A stretch of DNA of 55,562 nt, from contig JAEMQS010000025.1 in assembly GCA_016463765.1 (NCBI GenBank), forward strand, positions 1 to 55,562, read 5' to 3'. This document shows, in pieces, positions 45,329 through 53,292 of the stretch (position 1 is the first letter of the stretch; every line of letters begins with the position of its first letter). The notes under the pieces were generated by a model that saw only the letters and a program-made list of their open reading frames with translations, did no database searches and was not told the origin of the DNA. Source of the stretch: Solirubrobacteraceae bacterium (GTDB lineage Bacteria; Actinomycetota; Thermoleophilia; Solirubrobacterales; Solirubrobacteraceae). The position numbers were made by a program, and so were the translations under genes.

Positions 45329-45334
45329 GATAGT
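45329..45334 (+). promoter_or_regulatory. -10-like GATAGT, 6 nt before the second MFS gene
   Basis: GATAGT ends 6 nt before the ATG at 45341; no Shine-Dalgarno. Same spacing and form as ku. Confidence 0.4.
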
Positions 45335-45340
45335 CCGCCG

Positions 45341-46861
45341 ATGTCCCTGGGTCCCGCCACCGCGGCGGACGCGAACCGCTGGCGGGTGCTCGCGGTCGTC
45401 TGCGCCGCGCTGCTCGTCGTCGTCATCGACGCGACGGTGCTGCACATCGCCGCGCCGTCGATCAGCGAGGACCTGCGGCCCAGCGCGGTCGAGCTGCTGT
45501 GGATCATCGACGGGTACGCGCTGGTCGTCGCGCCGCTGCTCGTGGGCTTCGCGAAGCTCGGCGACAAGGTCGGCCGCCCGCAGGTGATGCTCGCGGGGCT
45601 GGCCGTGTTCACGGCGGCCTCGATGGTCGCGGCGTTCGCCCCCAGCCCGACCGTGCTCATCCTCGGCCGCGCGCTCATGGGCGTGGGCGGCGCGATGATC
45701 ATGCCCCAGACGATGTCGATCCTGCGCGACGTCTTCCCGGACCGCCGGGAGCGCACGACCGCGGTCGGCATCTGGGTCTCGGTGAGCAGCGCGGGCGCGG
45801 CCATCGGGCCGATCATCGGCGGCTTCCTCGTCGAGCACTTCTGGTGGGGATCGGTGTTCCTCATCAACATCCCGATCCTCGCCGCGATCGCCGTCGCCAC
45901 GCTCGTATGGCTGCCGCCCAGCCGCGCGGCGAACCCGGCGCCGCTGGACCCCGTCAGCGTCGGCCTCGTCACCGCGGGCATCCTCGGATTCGCCTTCGGC
46001 GGCAAGCACGGCGCGCGCTACGGCTTCGACGACCCCGTGGCGCTCGTGACCTTCTTCGGGGGCATCGGGCTGCTCGTCACGTTCGTGCGCAGGCAGCTCG
46101 CCACGACGACGCCGCTGCTCGACGTGCGGCTGTTCGCCCAGAGCGCCTTCGCGGTGGCGGTCGGCTGCATCGTGCTCGCGATGGTCGCGCTCATCGGCCT
46201 GGACTTCTTCTTCGCCCAGTACCTGCAGCTCGTGCTCGGACTCGAACCGCTCGCGGCCAGCGTGCGGCTCATCCCGCTGGCGGTGGCGACGATCGCCGGC
46301 GGGCTCATCGCGGCGCCGATCCTGGCGCGCGTCGGGACCCGGAACGCCATCGCGGGCGGGTTGCTGCTCAGCGCGCTGTCGCTCGTGCCGCTGCTGTCGC
46401 TCGGCCTGGCCGACGAGTGGGTGGTCCTGTCGGCGTCGTTCGTCGTGCTCGGGCTGGCGATCCAGGTCGTCGCCGTCGCGGCGAACGACGTCATCGTCTC
46501 GGCGGTCACGACCGACCGCGCCGGTGACGCCGCGGCGATCGAGGAGACCGCGTATGAACTGGGCGGCGGCGTCGGGATCGCGGTCCTCGGCAGCGTGCTC
46601 GCCGCGATCTACACCGACCGGCTGACGACCGTCCGTGGCGTGCCCGCCGGTGAGATGGAGGGCTCGCGCGAGTCGCTGAGCGAGGCGACGGAGATCGCGC
46701 AGGGCCTGCCCGCCGCGATCGGTGACGCGCTCACCGACGCGGCGAGGCTCGCGTTCCTCGACGGCCTGCACATCACGATCGCCGCGTCGATCGTGCTCAT
46801 GCTGACGGCGACGGCCGTGGCCGCCGCCGTCCTCCCACGGGTGTTCAGCGGTGCCCGTTGA
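45341..46861 (+). CDS. DHA2-type MFS transporter, second copy
   Basis: 506 residues and 14 predicted TM helices. The TM1 motif is VVIDATVLHIAAPSI, a variant of the DHA2 signature with the membrane-embedded Asp kept; motif A reads AKLGDKVGRPQVML; GAAIGPIIGGFLVEHFWWG lies in TM5. Low similarity to the first transporter outside these motifs, so not a recent duplicate. Likely exports drug-like or quaternary compounds. Its last 17 bp overlap the 3' end of the converging acylase gene. Confidence 0.92.
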   Translation: MSLGPATAADANRWRVLAVVCAALLVVVIDATVLHIAAPSISEDLRPSAVELLWIIDGYALVVAPLLVGFAKLGDKVGRPQVMLAGLAVFTAASMVAAFAPSPTVLILGRALMGVGGAMIMPQTMSILRDVFPDRRERTTAVGIWVSVSSAGAAIGPIIGGFLVEHFWWGSVFLINIPILAAIAVATLVWLPPSRAANPAPLDPVSVGLVTAGILGFAFGGKHGARYGFDDPVALVTFFGGIGLLVTFVRRQLATTTPLLDVRLFAQSAFAVAVGCIVLAMVALIGLDFFFAQYLQLVLGLEPLAASVRLIPLAVATIAGGLIAAPILARVGTRNAIAGGLLLSALSLVPLLSLGLADEWVVLSASFVVLGLAIQVVAVAANDVIVSAVTTDRAGDAAAIEETAYELGGGVGIAVLGSVLAAIYTDRLTTVRGVPAGEMEGSRESLSEATEIAQGLPAAIGDALTDAARLAFLDGLHITIAASIVLMLTATAVAAAVLPRVFSGAR

Positions 46862-49292
46862 ACGTGATGACCTGCTGGATCCCGCTCGGCCGGTTGGAGT
46901 ACGCCATGGTCGTCGTCAGGACTCCGGGGACGAAGTCGATCCGCTCGGCGTTCGCGTTGGCCCGCCAGGTCGTCGGGTCGCTCGACCCGTAGCGCCGGGC
47001 CAGTGACGAGCCCGCCGCGTCGATCGCCCGCCACAGATCGCGACGGCACTCGGCACGGTCGCCCGCACCGCAGTAGCGCAGGTTGTACCGGCCCCGGACG
47101 TTCTGCCCGAGGATCGTGCGCAGGTCCTTGTCCATGTACTGATGCCAGCCGCCGAACTGGCCGCCGGGCGGGGCGTCGAACCGCCGCACGATGCTGCGCA
47201 GGCGCGGCAGCTGGCGGCCCAGGACGGGCTCCATCGCCGCGTCGGCCAGCCGCGCCCAAATGCCGTCCATGACGGCGGCGCCCGGGTCGTCGATCCGGCC
47301 GTCCCCGTTGCGGTCCAGGCGGTTGCCGCCGTTGCGTCGCCATGCGTCGAGCGTGTCGAGCATCCGCTGGGCACGGGTGGAGGGCGGGCGGGACTGTTTC
47401 AGGAGACGCGACAGCGTGGGCTGGAGCTCCATGACGCGCACGTCCTGCGTCGCGCCCGCGTTCATCGCGCCGGTCAGCGACGCCAGCGAGTGCTTCGACC
47501 GCGAGAACACGCCGCGGCGGAGCAGGTCGTTGCGGGCGATCGAGCCCTGCATCCACTGGTCGTCCGCCGCGGTGAACTTGGCGGCCGAGGTGTTGTTCCA
47601 GTTGATGATCGTCCCGTTCTTCGGGTTGACCTGCTGCGGGTGGCGGGAGTCGGCGAGGAACCCGTCCCACTCGTACTCGCCCGTGCCGCGTGTGGGCAGC
47701 GCCGGGTCGACGCGCCGGTCACGCAGCGGCAGCCGCCCGGTCGTGACCAGCGCGATGTTGCGGTGGTCGACGTAGAACGAGTTGAACGTCTGCGGGGACT
47801 GGAGCGCCGAGCGGATGAACGACTGGGGCGAGTTCACGCGGCTGCGGAACATGTCCGCGTAGAAGATCTGGTCGACGACGTCACGGCCGTAGCTCGAGCG
47901 CTTCGAGCTGATCGCGACCTCGCGCGAGCCGACCCTGCCGTAGCCGACGACCGGCCCGTGCACCGTGCGGTGGAACCGCAGGCGCTGGGACTTCCCGCCG
48001 ATGGTCAGCGTGCCCGCGTCGAAGGTCTCCATCGACCGGCACCGGCCGTTGTAGCGGTACCGCGTCCGGCTGCCGCCGCAGAGCTCCTCGGCGTACTCGT
48101 CGATGATGTCGGCGCCCGCGCTGGTCAGCGACCATGCGTAGTCCTCGCCGCGGCCGATGAGGATGTAGCCGGGCAGCGGCGCGCTCGTCGCGCCGCGGAC
48201 GTTGATGCCCGGGCCGCGGAGGTTCATCTCCAGCGTCAGGCCGGGGTAGAAGTAGCCGATCTGCGGGCCCGCGACCATGAGCGGGTTGCCAGTCTCCGAC
48301 CGCGAACCGGAGACGAGCAGCGCGTTGCTCTGCTGCGGCGGGATCGTCCGCGGCACCGCCGAGGTGCGTGCGGCCGGCGTCGGCGTGTAGCTCGTGAGCG
48401 CCACGCTGCCCGGCCCCGACCGCGACGTCGCGCCGCCGTAGGGGAACGACCGGTCGATCGACAGGCTGGCCTCGGGATCGTCCTTCTGGCGCAGGTCGTC
48501 GAAGGCCTGGCGGCCGCGCCGGTCGCCCAGCTCGGACCGCAGGCCGGTGAGCAGGGTGGAGCGGCGCGCCTCGTCGCCGCCGCCCTGGCCGAAGAACTGG
48601 CCCTTCAGCGCGTTCAGCGCGATGACGTCGTTGCGGGTCCACGGCTTGGCCGGCGAGCCGCTGGCGCGCAGGTAGTCGTTGATGCCGGCGATGTACGTGT
48701 CGATGTCGCGCAGCACCTCGCGGCCCTTCGGGCCCTGCGCGGTCAGCACGTTGACCTGCTTGGCGACCTCGCGCTCGGTCTGGGCGCTCGGCGCGAACTG
48801 GGCCAGCGAGGAGACGAGGCCGATCGCGGAGAGGCCCGGCGCGTCGATCGCCGCGACGCGCGAGTTGTAGCGCGCCTGCTCGAGCAGCAGCGCGCGGTCC
48901 TTCGCGACGACCCAGCCGGCGCCCCACACGACGTCGTCGGCGGTCTGGCCGGTGATGTGCGGGACGTTGAAGCGGTCGCGCTCGATGGTGACGCCCGCGC
49001 GCGGCGCGGGGTCGGGGGTCAGCGGGCCGTCGACGGCGGGGTCGAGCTGCTCGCTCTTGAACAGGCTGAACAGGTCGTCGTTGGTGACCTGGTTGAACTT
49101 CGGCGTCAGCGCGTCGTACATCCGCGCCTGGTCGGACGCGGCGGGCGGTGGGGGCACGGCCCCGTACTGACCCGACGGGATGATGTTGCGCGCCACGGGG
49201 GCGTAGTCGGCGGCGCTGCTCGAGGCGGGGACGGCCGCGAGGAGTGCCAGCGCGGCGGCGGGGACCGCTGCGCGAGGAATGACCCGGTTCAT
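46845..49292 (-). CDS. Secreted penicillin-acylase-family Ntn hydrolase (amidase)
   Basis: An 815-residue protein with a signal peptide (AAVPAAALALLAAVPASSSA). An alpha-chain-like region is followed by the autoprocessing site: Ser about 322 in PPQQSNALLVSG is the N-terminal nucleophile of the beta chain, and INWNNTSA supplies the oxyanion Asn. Family members cleave amide bonds in penicillins, acyl-homoserine lactones or bile-type amides; the substrate is not decidable. An insertion about 660-671 (DRNGDGRIDD) looks like an EF-hand calcium loop. It diverges from an FMO-tetR operon and is probably controlled by that TetR through the operators at 49303-49378. Confidence 0.9.
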   Translation of the reverse strand: MNRVIPRAAVPAAALALLAAVPASSSAADYAPVARNIIPSGQYGAVPPPPAASDQARMYDALTPKFNQVTNDDLFSLFKSEQLDPAVDGPLTPDPAPRAGVTIERDRFNVPHITGQTADDVVWGAGWVVAKDRALLLEQARYNSRVAAIDAPGLSAIGLVSSLAQFAPSAQTEREVAKQVNVLTAQGPKGREVLRDIDTYIAGINDYLRASGSPAKPWTRNDVIALNALKGQFFGQGGGDEARRSTLLTGLRSELGDRRGRQAFDDLRQKDDPEASLSIDRSFPYGGATSRSGPGSVALTSYTPTPAARTSAVPRTIPPQQSNALLVSGSRSETGNPLMVAGPQIGYFYPGLTLEMNLRGPGINVRGATSAPLPGYILIGRGEDYAWSLTSAGADIIDEYAEELCGGSRTRYRYNGRCRSMETFDAGTLTIGGKSQRLRFHRTVHGPVVGYGRVGSREVAISSKRSSYGRDVVDQIFYADMFRSRVNSPQSFIRSALQSPQTFNSFYVDHRNIALVTTGRLPLRDRRVDPALPTRGTGEYEWDGFLADSRHPQQVNPKNGTIINWNNTSAAKFTAADDQWMQGSIARNDLLRRGVFSRSKHSLASLTGAMNAGATQDVRVMELQPTLSRLLKQSRPPSTRAQRMLDTLDAWRRNGGNRLDRNGDGRIDDPGAAVMDGIWARLADAAMEPVLGRQLPRLRSIVRRFDAPPGGQFGGWHQYMDKDLRTILGQNVRGRYNLRYCGAGDRAECRRDLWRAIDAAGSSLARRYGSSDPTTWRANANAERIDFVPGVLTTTMAYSNRPSGIQQVITFNGHR

Positions 49293-49302
49293 GGAGCGAT
49301 GG

Positions 49303-49316
49303 TGACGCCGACGTCA
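49303..49316. promoter_or_regulatory. TetR-type operator 1
   Basis: TGACGCCGACGTCA, matching TGACGCNNGCGTCA at 11 of 12 defined positions. Lies 11 bp from the acylase start codon. Confidence 0.6.
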
Positions 49317-49336
49317 TGTTCATGCGCCGATTGAAG

Positions 49337-49365
49337 ATGACGCAGGCGTCATCTTTCGCTAAGGT
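49337..49365 (+). promoter_or_regulatory. Promoter of the FMO-tetR operon, overlapping operators
   Basis: ATGACG (49337-49342), 17-nt spacer, TAAGGT (49360-49365). The -35 lies in operator 2 and the -10 touches operator 3, so a bound repressor would block RNA polymerase. Confidence 0.55.
49338..49351. promoter_or_regulatory. TetR-type operator 2
   Basis: TGACGCAGGCGTCA, a perfect 6+2+6 palindrome. Overlaps the -35 of the FMO promoter. Confidence 0.75.
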
Positions 49366-49378
49366 GACGCCTGCGTCA
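49365..49378. promoter_or_regulatory. TetR-type operator 3
   Basis: TGACGCCTGCGTCA, a second perfect 6+2+6 palindrome, 27 bp from operator 2. Begins at the last base of the -10 box. Confidence 0.75.
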
Positions 49379-49409
49379 CTTTTCTCGAACCGCGGGAGTC
49401 TTGCCAGCC

Positions 49410-50786
49410 ATGCCGAATCTGCCCACCGCCGCCGTCATCGGAGCCGGCTCGTCCGGCATCGCCGCGATCAAGGAGCTGCACACGCGCGGCATCGACGTCG
49501 TGGGCTACGAGGCCTCGGATCGCATCGGCGGCAACTGGGTCTTCGGCAACACCAACGGCATGTCGGCGGCCTACCGCCACCTGCACATCAACACGTCGCG
49601 CACCCGCATGGAGTACGCCGACTTCCCGATGCCGGCGTCCTATCCCGACTACCCGCGCCACGACCAGATCGCCGCGTACTTCGAGGATTACGTCGATCAC
49701 TTCGGCTTCCGCGACCGCATCCGCTTCGAGACGAAGGTCACCTCCGCTGTCCGAAGCGACGACGGCGCGTGGGAGCTCACCGACGACCGTGGCGGCACGC
49801 AGGCGTACGACATGCTCCTCGTCGCCAACGGCCACCACTGGGACCCGCGCTGGCCCGAGCCCGCGTTCCCCGGCAGCGACGACTTCACCGGCGTGCAGAT
49901 GCACGCGCACAGCTACATCGACAACGAGATGCTGCGCGGCAAGGACGTCGTCATCCTCGGCATGGGCAACAGCGCGATGGACATCGCCGTGGAGTCCAGC
50001 TACGTCGCCGAGAACACGTACCTCGCTGCACGGCGGGGCGCCTGGATCGTCCCCAAGCACATGGCCGGCCGGCCGACCGACGCGATGGCCGCGAAGTTCA
50101 ACCGCCCGCAGCTGCCGTGGAAGCTGCGCCAGCGCACGTTCCAGAAGCTGCTCGAGCTCAACGTCGGCAAGCCGGAGGACTACGGCCTGCCCAAGCCCGA
50201 CCATGCGATGGGGGAGGCGCACCCGACGATCTCGGGCCGCATTCTCGACCGGCTGACGCACGGCACGGTGACGCCCAAGCCGAACATCGCGCGGCTGGAG
50301 CGCGACGAGGTCGTCTTCACCGACGGATCGCGGGTCCACGCGGACGTCGTGATCTACTGCACGGGCTACAAGGTGACCTTCCCGTTCTTCGCCGAGGACC
50401 TCATCTCCGCCCCGGACAACCACATCGAGCTGTTCCGCCGCGTGTGGCACCCCGACCACGCGAACCTCGCGTTCATCGGGCTGCTGCAGCCGCTCGGCGC
50501 GGTGATGCCGCTGGCCGAGGCGCAGGGCCGCTGGGTTGCGCGCTACCTGCGCGGCGAGTACCGGCTGCCGTCCCCGGCGCAGATGCGCGAGGACATCCGC
50601 CGCGACCTCGCGTCGATGGCCAGGCGATACGTGTCGAGCAAGCGCCACACGATCCAGGTCGACTTCGACGACTACCTGTGGCACCTCGCCCGGGAGGAGC
50701 GCGCCGGCGCCGAACGCGCGCGGGCGGCGGGGTTCACGCCGCCGCTCCCGGCACGAGCGGCTGACCCGGAGCGCGCCGCGGCGTGA
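49410..50786 (+). CDS. Flavin-containing monooxygenase
   Basis: Two Rossmann motifs (AAVIGAGSSGIAAIKEL for FAD, VVILGMGNSAMDIA for NADPH) flank the class B monooxygenase fingerprint FTGVQMHAHSYID (FxGxxxHxxxY, the FMO form rather than the Baeyer-Villiger form) in 458 residues. It should oxygenate N, S or carbonyl groups of a small lipophilic substrate. GGGAG lies 11 nt before the ATG at 49410; a TTG at 49401 is possible but too close. Translationally coupled to tetR (GTGA overlap). Shares an operator region with the secreted acylase. Confidence 0.9.
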   Translation: MPNLPTAAVIGAGSSGIAAIKELHTRGIDVVGYEASDRIGGNWVFGNTNGMSAAYRHLHINTSRTRMEYADFPMPASYPDYPRHDQIAAYFEDYVDHFGFRDRIRFETKVTSAVRSDDGAWELTDDRGGTQAYDMLLVANGHHWDPRWPEPAFPGSDDFTGVQMHAHSYIDNEMLRGKDVVILGMGNSAMDIAVESSYVAENTYLAARRGAWIVPKHMAGRPTDAMAAKFNRPQLPWKLRQRTFQKLLELNVGKPEDYGLPKPDHAMGEAHPTISGRILDRLTHGTVTPKPNIARLERDEVVFTDGSRVHADVVIYCTGYKVTFPFFAEDLISAPDNHIELFRRVWHPDHANLAFIGLLQPLGAVMPLAEAQGRWVARYLRGEYRLPSPAQMREDIRRDLASMARRYVSSKRHTIQVDFDDYLWHLAREERAGAERARAAGFTPPLPARAADPERAAA

Positions 50787-51397
50787 CGACCGCCGCCGAC
50801 CCGCCGCTCGGCCGCCGCGAGCAGACCAAGCGCGCGAACCGCGCGACGATCCTCGACGCCGCCCGCGAGGTCTTCGCCGAGCTGGGCTACGGCGCCGCGT
50901 CGGTGCGCGACATCATCCGCCGCACGGACCTCGCGGCGGGCACGTTCTACAACTACTTCCCGGACAAGGAAGCGGTGTTCCGGGCGCTGCTCGACGAGCT
51001 GGCCCTGGAGGTCGGCGGCCTGACCGCCCAGGCACGTGCGAGTGCCACGACGCTCGACGACTTCGTCGAGGAGGGCTTCCGCGCGTTCTTCGTCTACCTC
51101 GCCGAGGACCCGGTGCGCTGCGAGCTCCTGCGGCGCAACGCCGGTGCGGTGCGGTCGCTGTTCGAGGGCGAGGCGATCGACGCGGTGCTCACGCAGCTCG
51201 GTGCTGACCTTCAGCGGGGCATCGACGCCGGGCTGATCCCGCCGCACGACACCGAGCTCATGGCGACGGCGATGTTGGGCAGCGCGTTCGAGGTCGGGAT
51301 GCGCGCGGCGGAGCGCGATCCGGTGGACGTGGAGACGGCGACACGGCTGTGTGCGGACATCTTCCTGGGTGGGTTCGCGCGGATGCGAGAGGGGTAG
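50783..51397 (+). CDS. TetR-family transcriptional repressor
   Basis: The N-terminal HTH of this 204-residue protein reads RATILDAAREVFAELGYGAA followed by SVRDIIRRTDLAAGTFYNYF, the textbook TetR pattern. The C-terminal ligand domain is helical (TLDDFVEEGFRAFFVYLAED). GTG start at 50783 overlaps the FMO stop. Most likely it binds the TGACGCNNGCGTCA sites 1.4 kb upstream and controls both its own operon and the acylase; ligand probably an FMO or acylase substrate. The last two points are inference. Confidence 0.93.
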   Translation: MTTAADPPLGRREQTKRANRATILDAAREVFAELGYGAASVRDIIRRTDLAAGTFYNYFPDKEAVFRALLDELALEVGGLTAQARASATTLDDFVEEGFRAFFVYLAEDPVRCELLRRNAGAVRSLFEGEAIDAVLTQLGADLQRGIDAGLIPPHDTELMATAMLGSAFEVGMRAAERDPVDVETATRLCADIFLGGFARMREG

Positions 51398-51408
51398 CAA
51401 CCGTCCGT

Positions 51409-51432
51409 CATACGCCGTACTATGGATGTATG
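51409..51432. promoter_or_regulatory. Promoter and inverted repeat of the toxin-antitoxin pair
   Basis: TACTAT (51418-51423) ends 6 nt before the antitoxin ATG at 51430. CATAC (51409-51413) and GTATG (51428-51432) flank it as inverted arms, the usual place for autoregulation by an antitoxin. The arms are short, so the operator call is tentative. Confidence 0.5.
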
Positions 51433-51675
51433 ACAATGCTGAGCTTCCGGGTCCCGGACGATGAAGCCGACGAAGTTCAGCGCTGGGCTCAGGAGCTGGG
51501 AATCGATCGCTCTGAGCTGCTGCGTGACGCCTTGCACAAGCACCTTGTGAGCCTCCGTGGCGCGCGCGATGCGGAGAAGTGGAATGCGCAGCCGCTCACC
51601 GAGGGCGAACGATCGCTCGGCGCGTCTGCGGACTGGGGCCCGGCGGAGGACTGGACCGACTGGGCCAGCGCGTGA
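51430..51675 (+). CDS. Antitoxin, ribbon-helix-helix type
   Basis: The 81-residue product begins MTMLSFRVPDDEADEVQRWA then LGIDRSELLRDALHKHLVSL, the strand-helix-helix pattern of CopG/Arc repressors. The acidic, Trp-rich C-terminus (DWGPAEDWTDWASA) is suited to masking a toxin. Overlaps the toxin gene by 4 bp (GTGA). An upstream start inside tetR is rejected because the RHH strand begins here. Confidence 0.85.
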   Translation: MTMLSFRVPDDEADEVQRWAQELGIDRSELLRDALHKHLVSLRGARDAEKWNAQPLTEGERSLGASADWGPAEDWTDWASA

Positions 51676-51980
51676 AGCGCGGCGAGGTCTGGTTTGCCGC
51701 GACGCCGGGTGGAGACCGGCCGGTGCTCGTCCTGACGCGCGATCCGGTCGCCGACCGGATCGGCGCCGTCGTGGTCGCTGCGCTGACGCGCACCCGCCGA
51801 GGGCTCGTCTCCGAGCTGGAGCTGACGCCGCAGGATGACGGCGTACCGACGGCATGCGTCGTGAACTTCGACAACGTCCACACCGTCGGGCGCGACGCCT
51901 TCCGTCGGTGCATCACGCAGCTGTCGGATGCGCGCATGTCCCAGGCGTGTCGCACGCTGCGCGACGCGACCGGCTGCTGA
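51672..51980 (+). CDS. MazF/PemK-family toxin (mRNA interferase)
   Basis: The 102-residue product begins VKRGEVWFAATPGGDRPVLVL, the conserved first strand of PemK/MazF, followed by VVVAALTRTRRG and TACVVNFDNVHTV, where the catalytic Thr/Ser strand lies. C-terminal helix SDARMSQACRTLRDA. It should cleave mRNA and be neutralised by the upstream protein. GTG start at 51672 coupled to the antitoxin stop. It converges with bioA, 2 bp away. Confidence 0.9.
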   Translation: MKRGEVWFAATPGGDRPVLVLTRDPVADRIGAVVVAALTRTRRGLVSELELTPQDDGVPTACVVNFDNVHTVGRDAFRRCITQLSDARMSQACRTLRDATGC

Positions 51981-51982
51981 AC

Positions 51983-53266
51983 TCAGGCCGCCCGCGCCGC
52001 CGCGAGCACCGCGCCCGTCACCGTCGCGAGGTCCTCGTTGCTCGTGACGTACGGCGGCATGACGTAGACCAGTTCCCGGAACGGGCGGATCCACACGCCG
52101 TGGTCCATCGCCGCCGCGGTGGCGGCGGCGACATCGACATCGTGGTCCAGCTCGACGACGCCGATCGCGCCCTGCACCCGCACCTCGCGCACGCCGTCGA
52201 TCTCGGCGGCATCGGCGAGCCCGTCGCGCAGGCCCCGCTCGATCCGCGCGACATCGGCCGCCCAGTCACCGTCGAGCAGCAGCGAGGTCGACGCCAGCGC
52301 CGCCGCACACGCCAGCGGGTTGGCCATGAACGTCGGTCCGTGCATGAGCGCGCCGCCGCCGTGCTCGGTGATCGCGTCGGCCACCGCGGTCGTGCAGAGC
52401 GTCGCGGCCATCGTCATATACCCGCCGGTCAGCGCCTTGCCCAGGCACAGGATGTCCGGCGTGATGCCCGCGTGGTCGGCGGCGAACAGCGCGCCGCTGC
52501 GACCGAAGCCGGTGGCGATCTCGTCGAGGATGAGCAGCAGGCCATGGCGGTCGCACAGGTCGCGGAGGAACCGCACGCACGCCGGGCTGTGGATGCGCAT
52601 CCCGCCGGCGCCCTGCACGACCGGCTCGACGATGACCGCGGCGAGTTCACCCGCGTGCTCCTCGGCCAGGCGCTCGACCGCGGCGGCCCACGCCTCGTCG
52701 AGCGGCGCCTCGAATCCGTCGGGTGGCCGCGGGGCGAAGATGTGCTCGCGCAGCGTCCCGGCGAAGAGGTGGTGCATCCCGCCGACGGGGTCGCAGACGC
52801 CCATCGCCCCGAACGTGTCGCCGTGATAGCCGCCGCGCACGGTCAGCAGGCGCGTGCGGCCGGGCCCGCGGGCCATCGCGGCCTGCAGCGCCATCTTGAT
52901 CGCGACCTCGACGGACACCGAGCCCGAGTCGGCGAAGAAGACGTGCTCGAGACCGTCCGGCGTCATCGCGACGAGCCGCTGCGCGAGCGTGATCGCCCCC
53001 TCGTGCGTGAGCCCGCCGAACATGACGTGCGCCATGCGCCCGAGCTGCTCGGAGACGGCGGCGTCCATGACGGGGTGGCGGTACCCGTGGATGGCGCACC
53101 ACCAGGACGCCATGCCGTCGATGAGCTCGCGGCCGTCGGCCAGCTGCAGTCGCACCCCTTCGGCGCCGACGACCGGCAGTGGCGCGATCGAAGCCGGCAT
53201 CGGGCCGTACGGATGCCAGACGTGGGCCTGGTCGGCGGCGACGAGATCGGACCAGCGAGCAGGCAT
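51983..53266 (-). CDS. bioA: Adenosylmethionine-8-amino-7-oxononanoate aminotransferase
   Basis: Class III PLP aminotransferase of biotin synthesis using SAM as amino donor (427 residues). VWHPYG near the N-terminus, [57 protein letters not shown] and the PLP lysine in [12 protein letters not shown] all match BioA. No bioB, bioD or bioF is in the window, so the pathway is split or BioA acts alone here. Leaderless: TAGGGT ends 8 nt before the ATG. Confidence 0.94.
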   Translation of the reverse strand: MPARWSDLVAADQAHVWHPYGPMPASIAPLPVVGAEGVRLQLADGRELIDGMASWWCAIHGYRHPVMDAAVSEQLGRMAHVMFGGLTHEGAITLAQRLVAMTPDGLEHVFFADSGSVSVEVAIKMALQAAMARGPGRTRLLTVRGGYHGDTFGAMGVCDPVGGMHHLFAGTLREHIFAPRPPDGFEAPLDEAWAAAVERLAEEHAGELAAVIVEPVVQGAGGMRIHSPACVRFLRDLCDRHGLLLILDEIATGFGRSGALFAADHAGITPDILCLGKALTGGYMTMAATLCTTAVADAITEHGGGALMHGPTFMANPLACAAALASTSLLLDGDWAADVARIERGLRDGLADAAEIDGVREVRVQGAIGVVELDHDVDVAAATAAAMDHGVWIRPFRELVYVMPPYVTSNEDLATVTGAVLAAARAA

Positions 53267-53274
53267 CGACCCGG

Positions 53275-53284
53275 ACCCTAGACT
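53275..53284. promoter_or_regulatory. Back-to-back overlapping -10 boxes for bioA and the 316-aa gene
   Basis: ACCCTAGACT contains TAGGGT on the minus strand (53275-53280) and TAGACT on the plus strand (53279-53284), sharing two bases. Each ends exactly 8 nt before its own start codon (ATG 53266, GTG 53293). The whole gap is 26 bp and neither gene has a Shine-Dalgarno. Confidence 0.6.
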
Positions 53285-53292
53285 GCCCGTCG

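Noticed and set aside
43211-46771. A minus-strand open frame of almost 1,200 codons containing the VOC protein
   Set aside because: Upstream of 43606 it lies antisense to two MFS genes and reads as low-complexity Arg/Asp/Glu/His text. High GC makes such antisense frames common. Only the last 131 codons are real.
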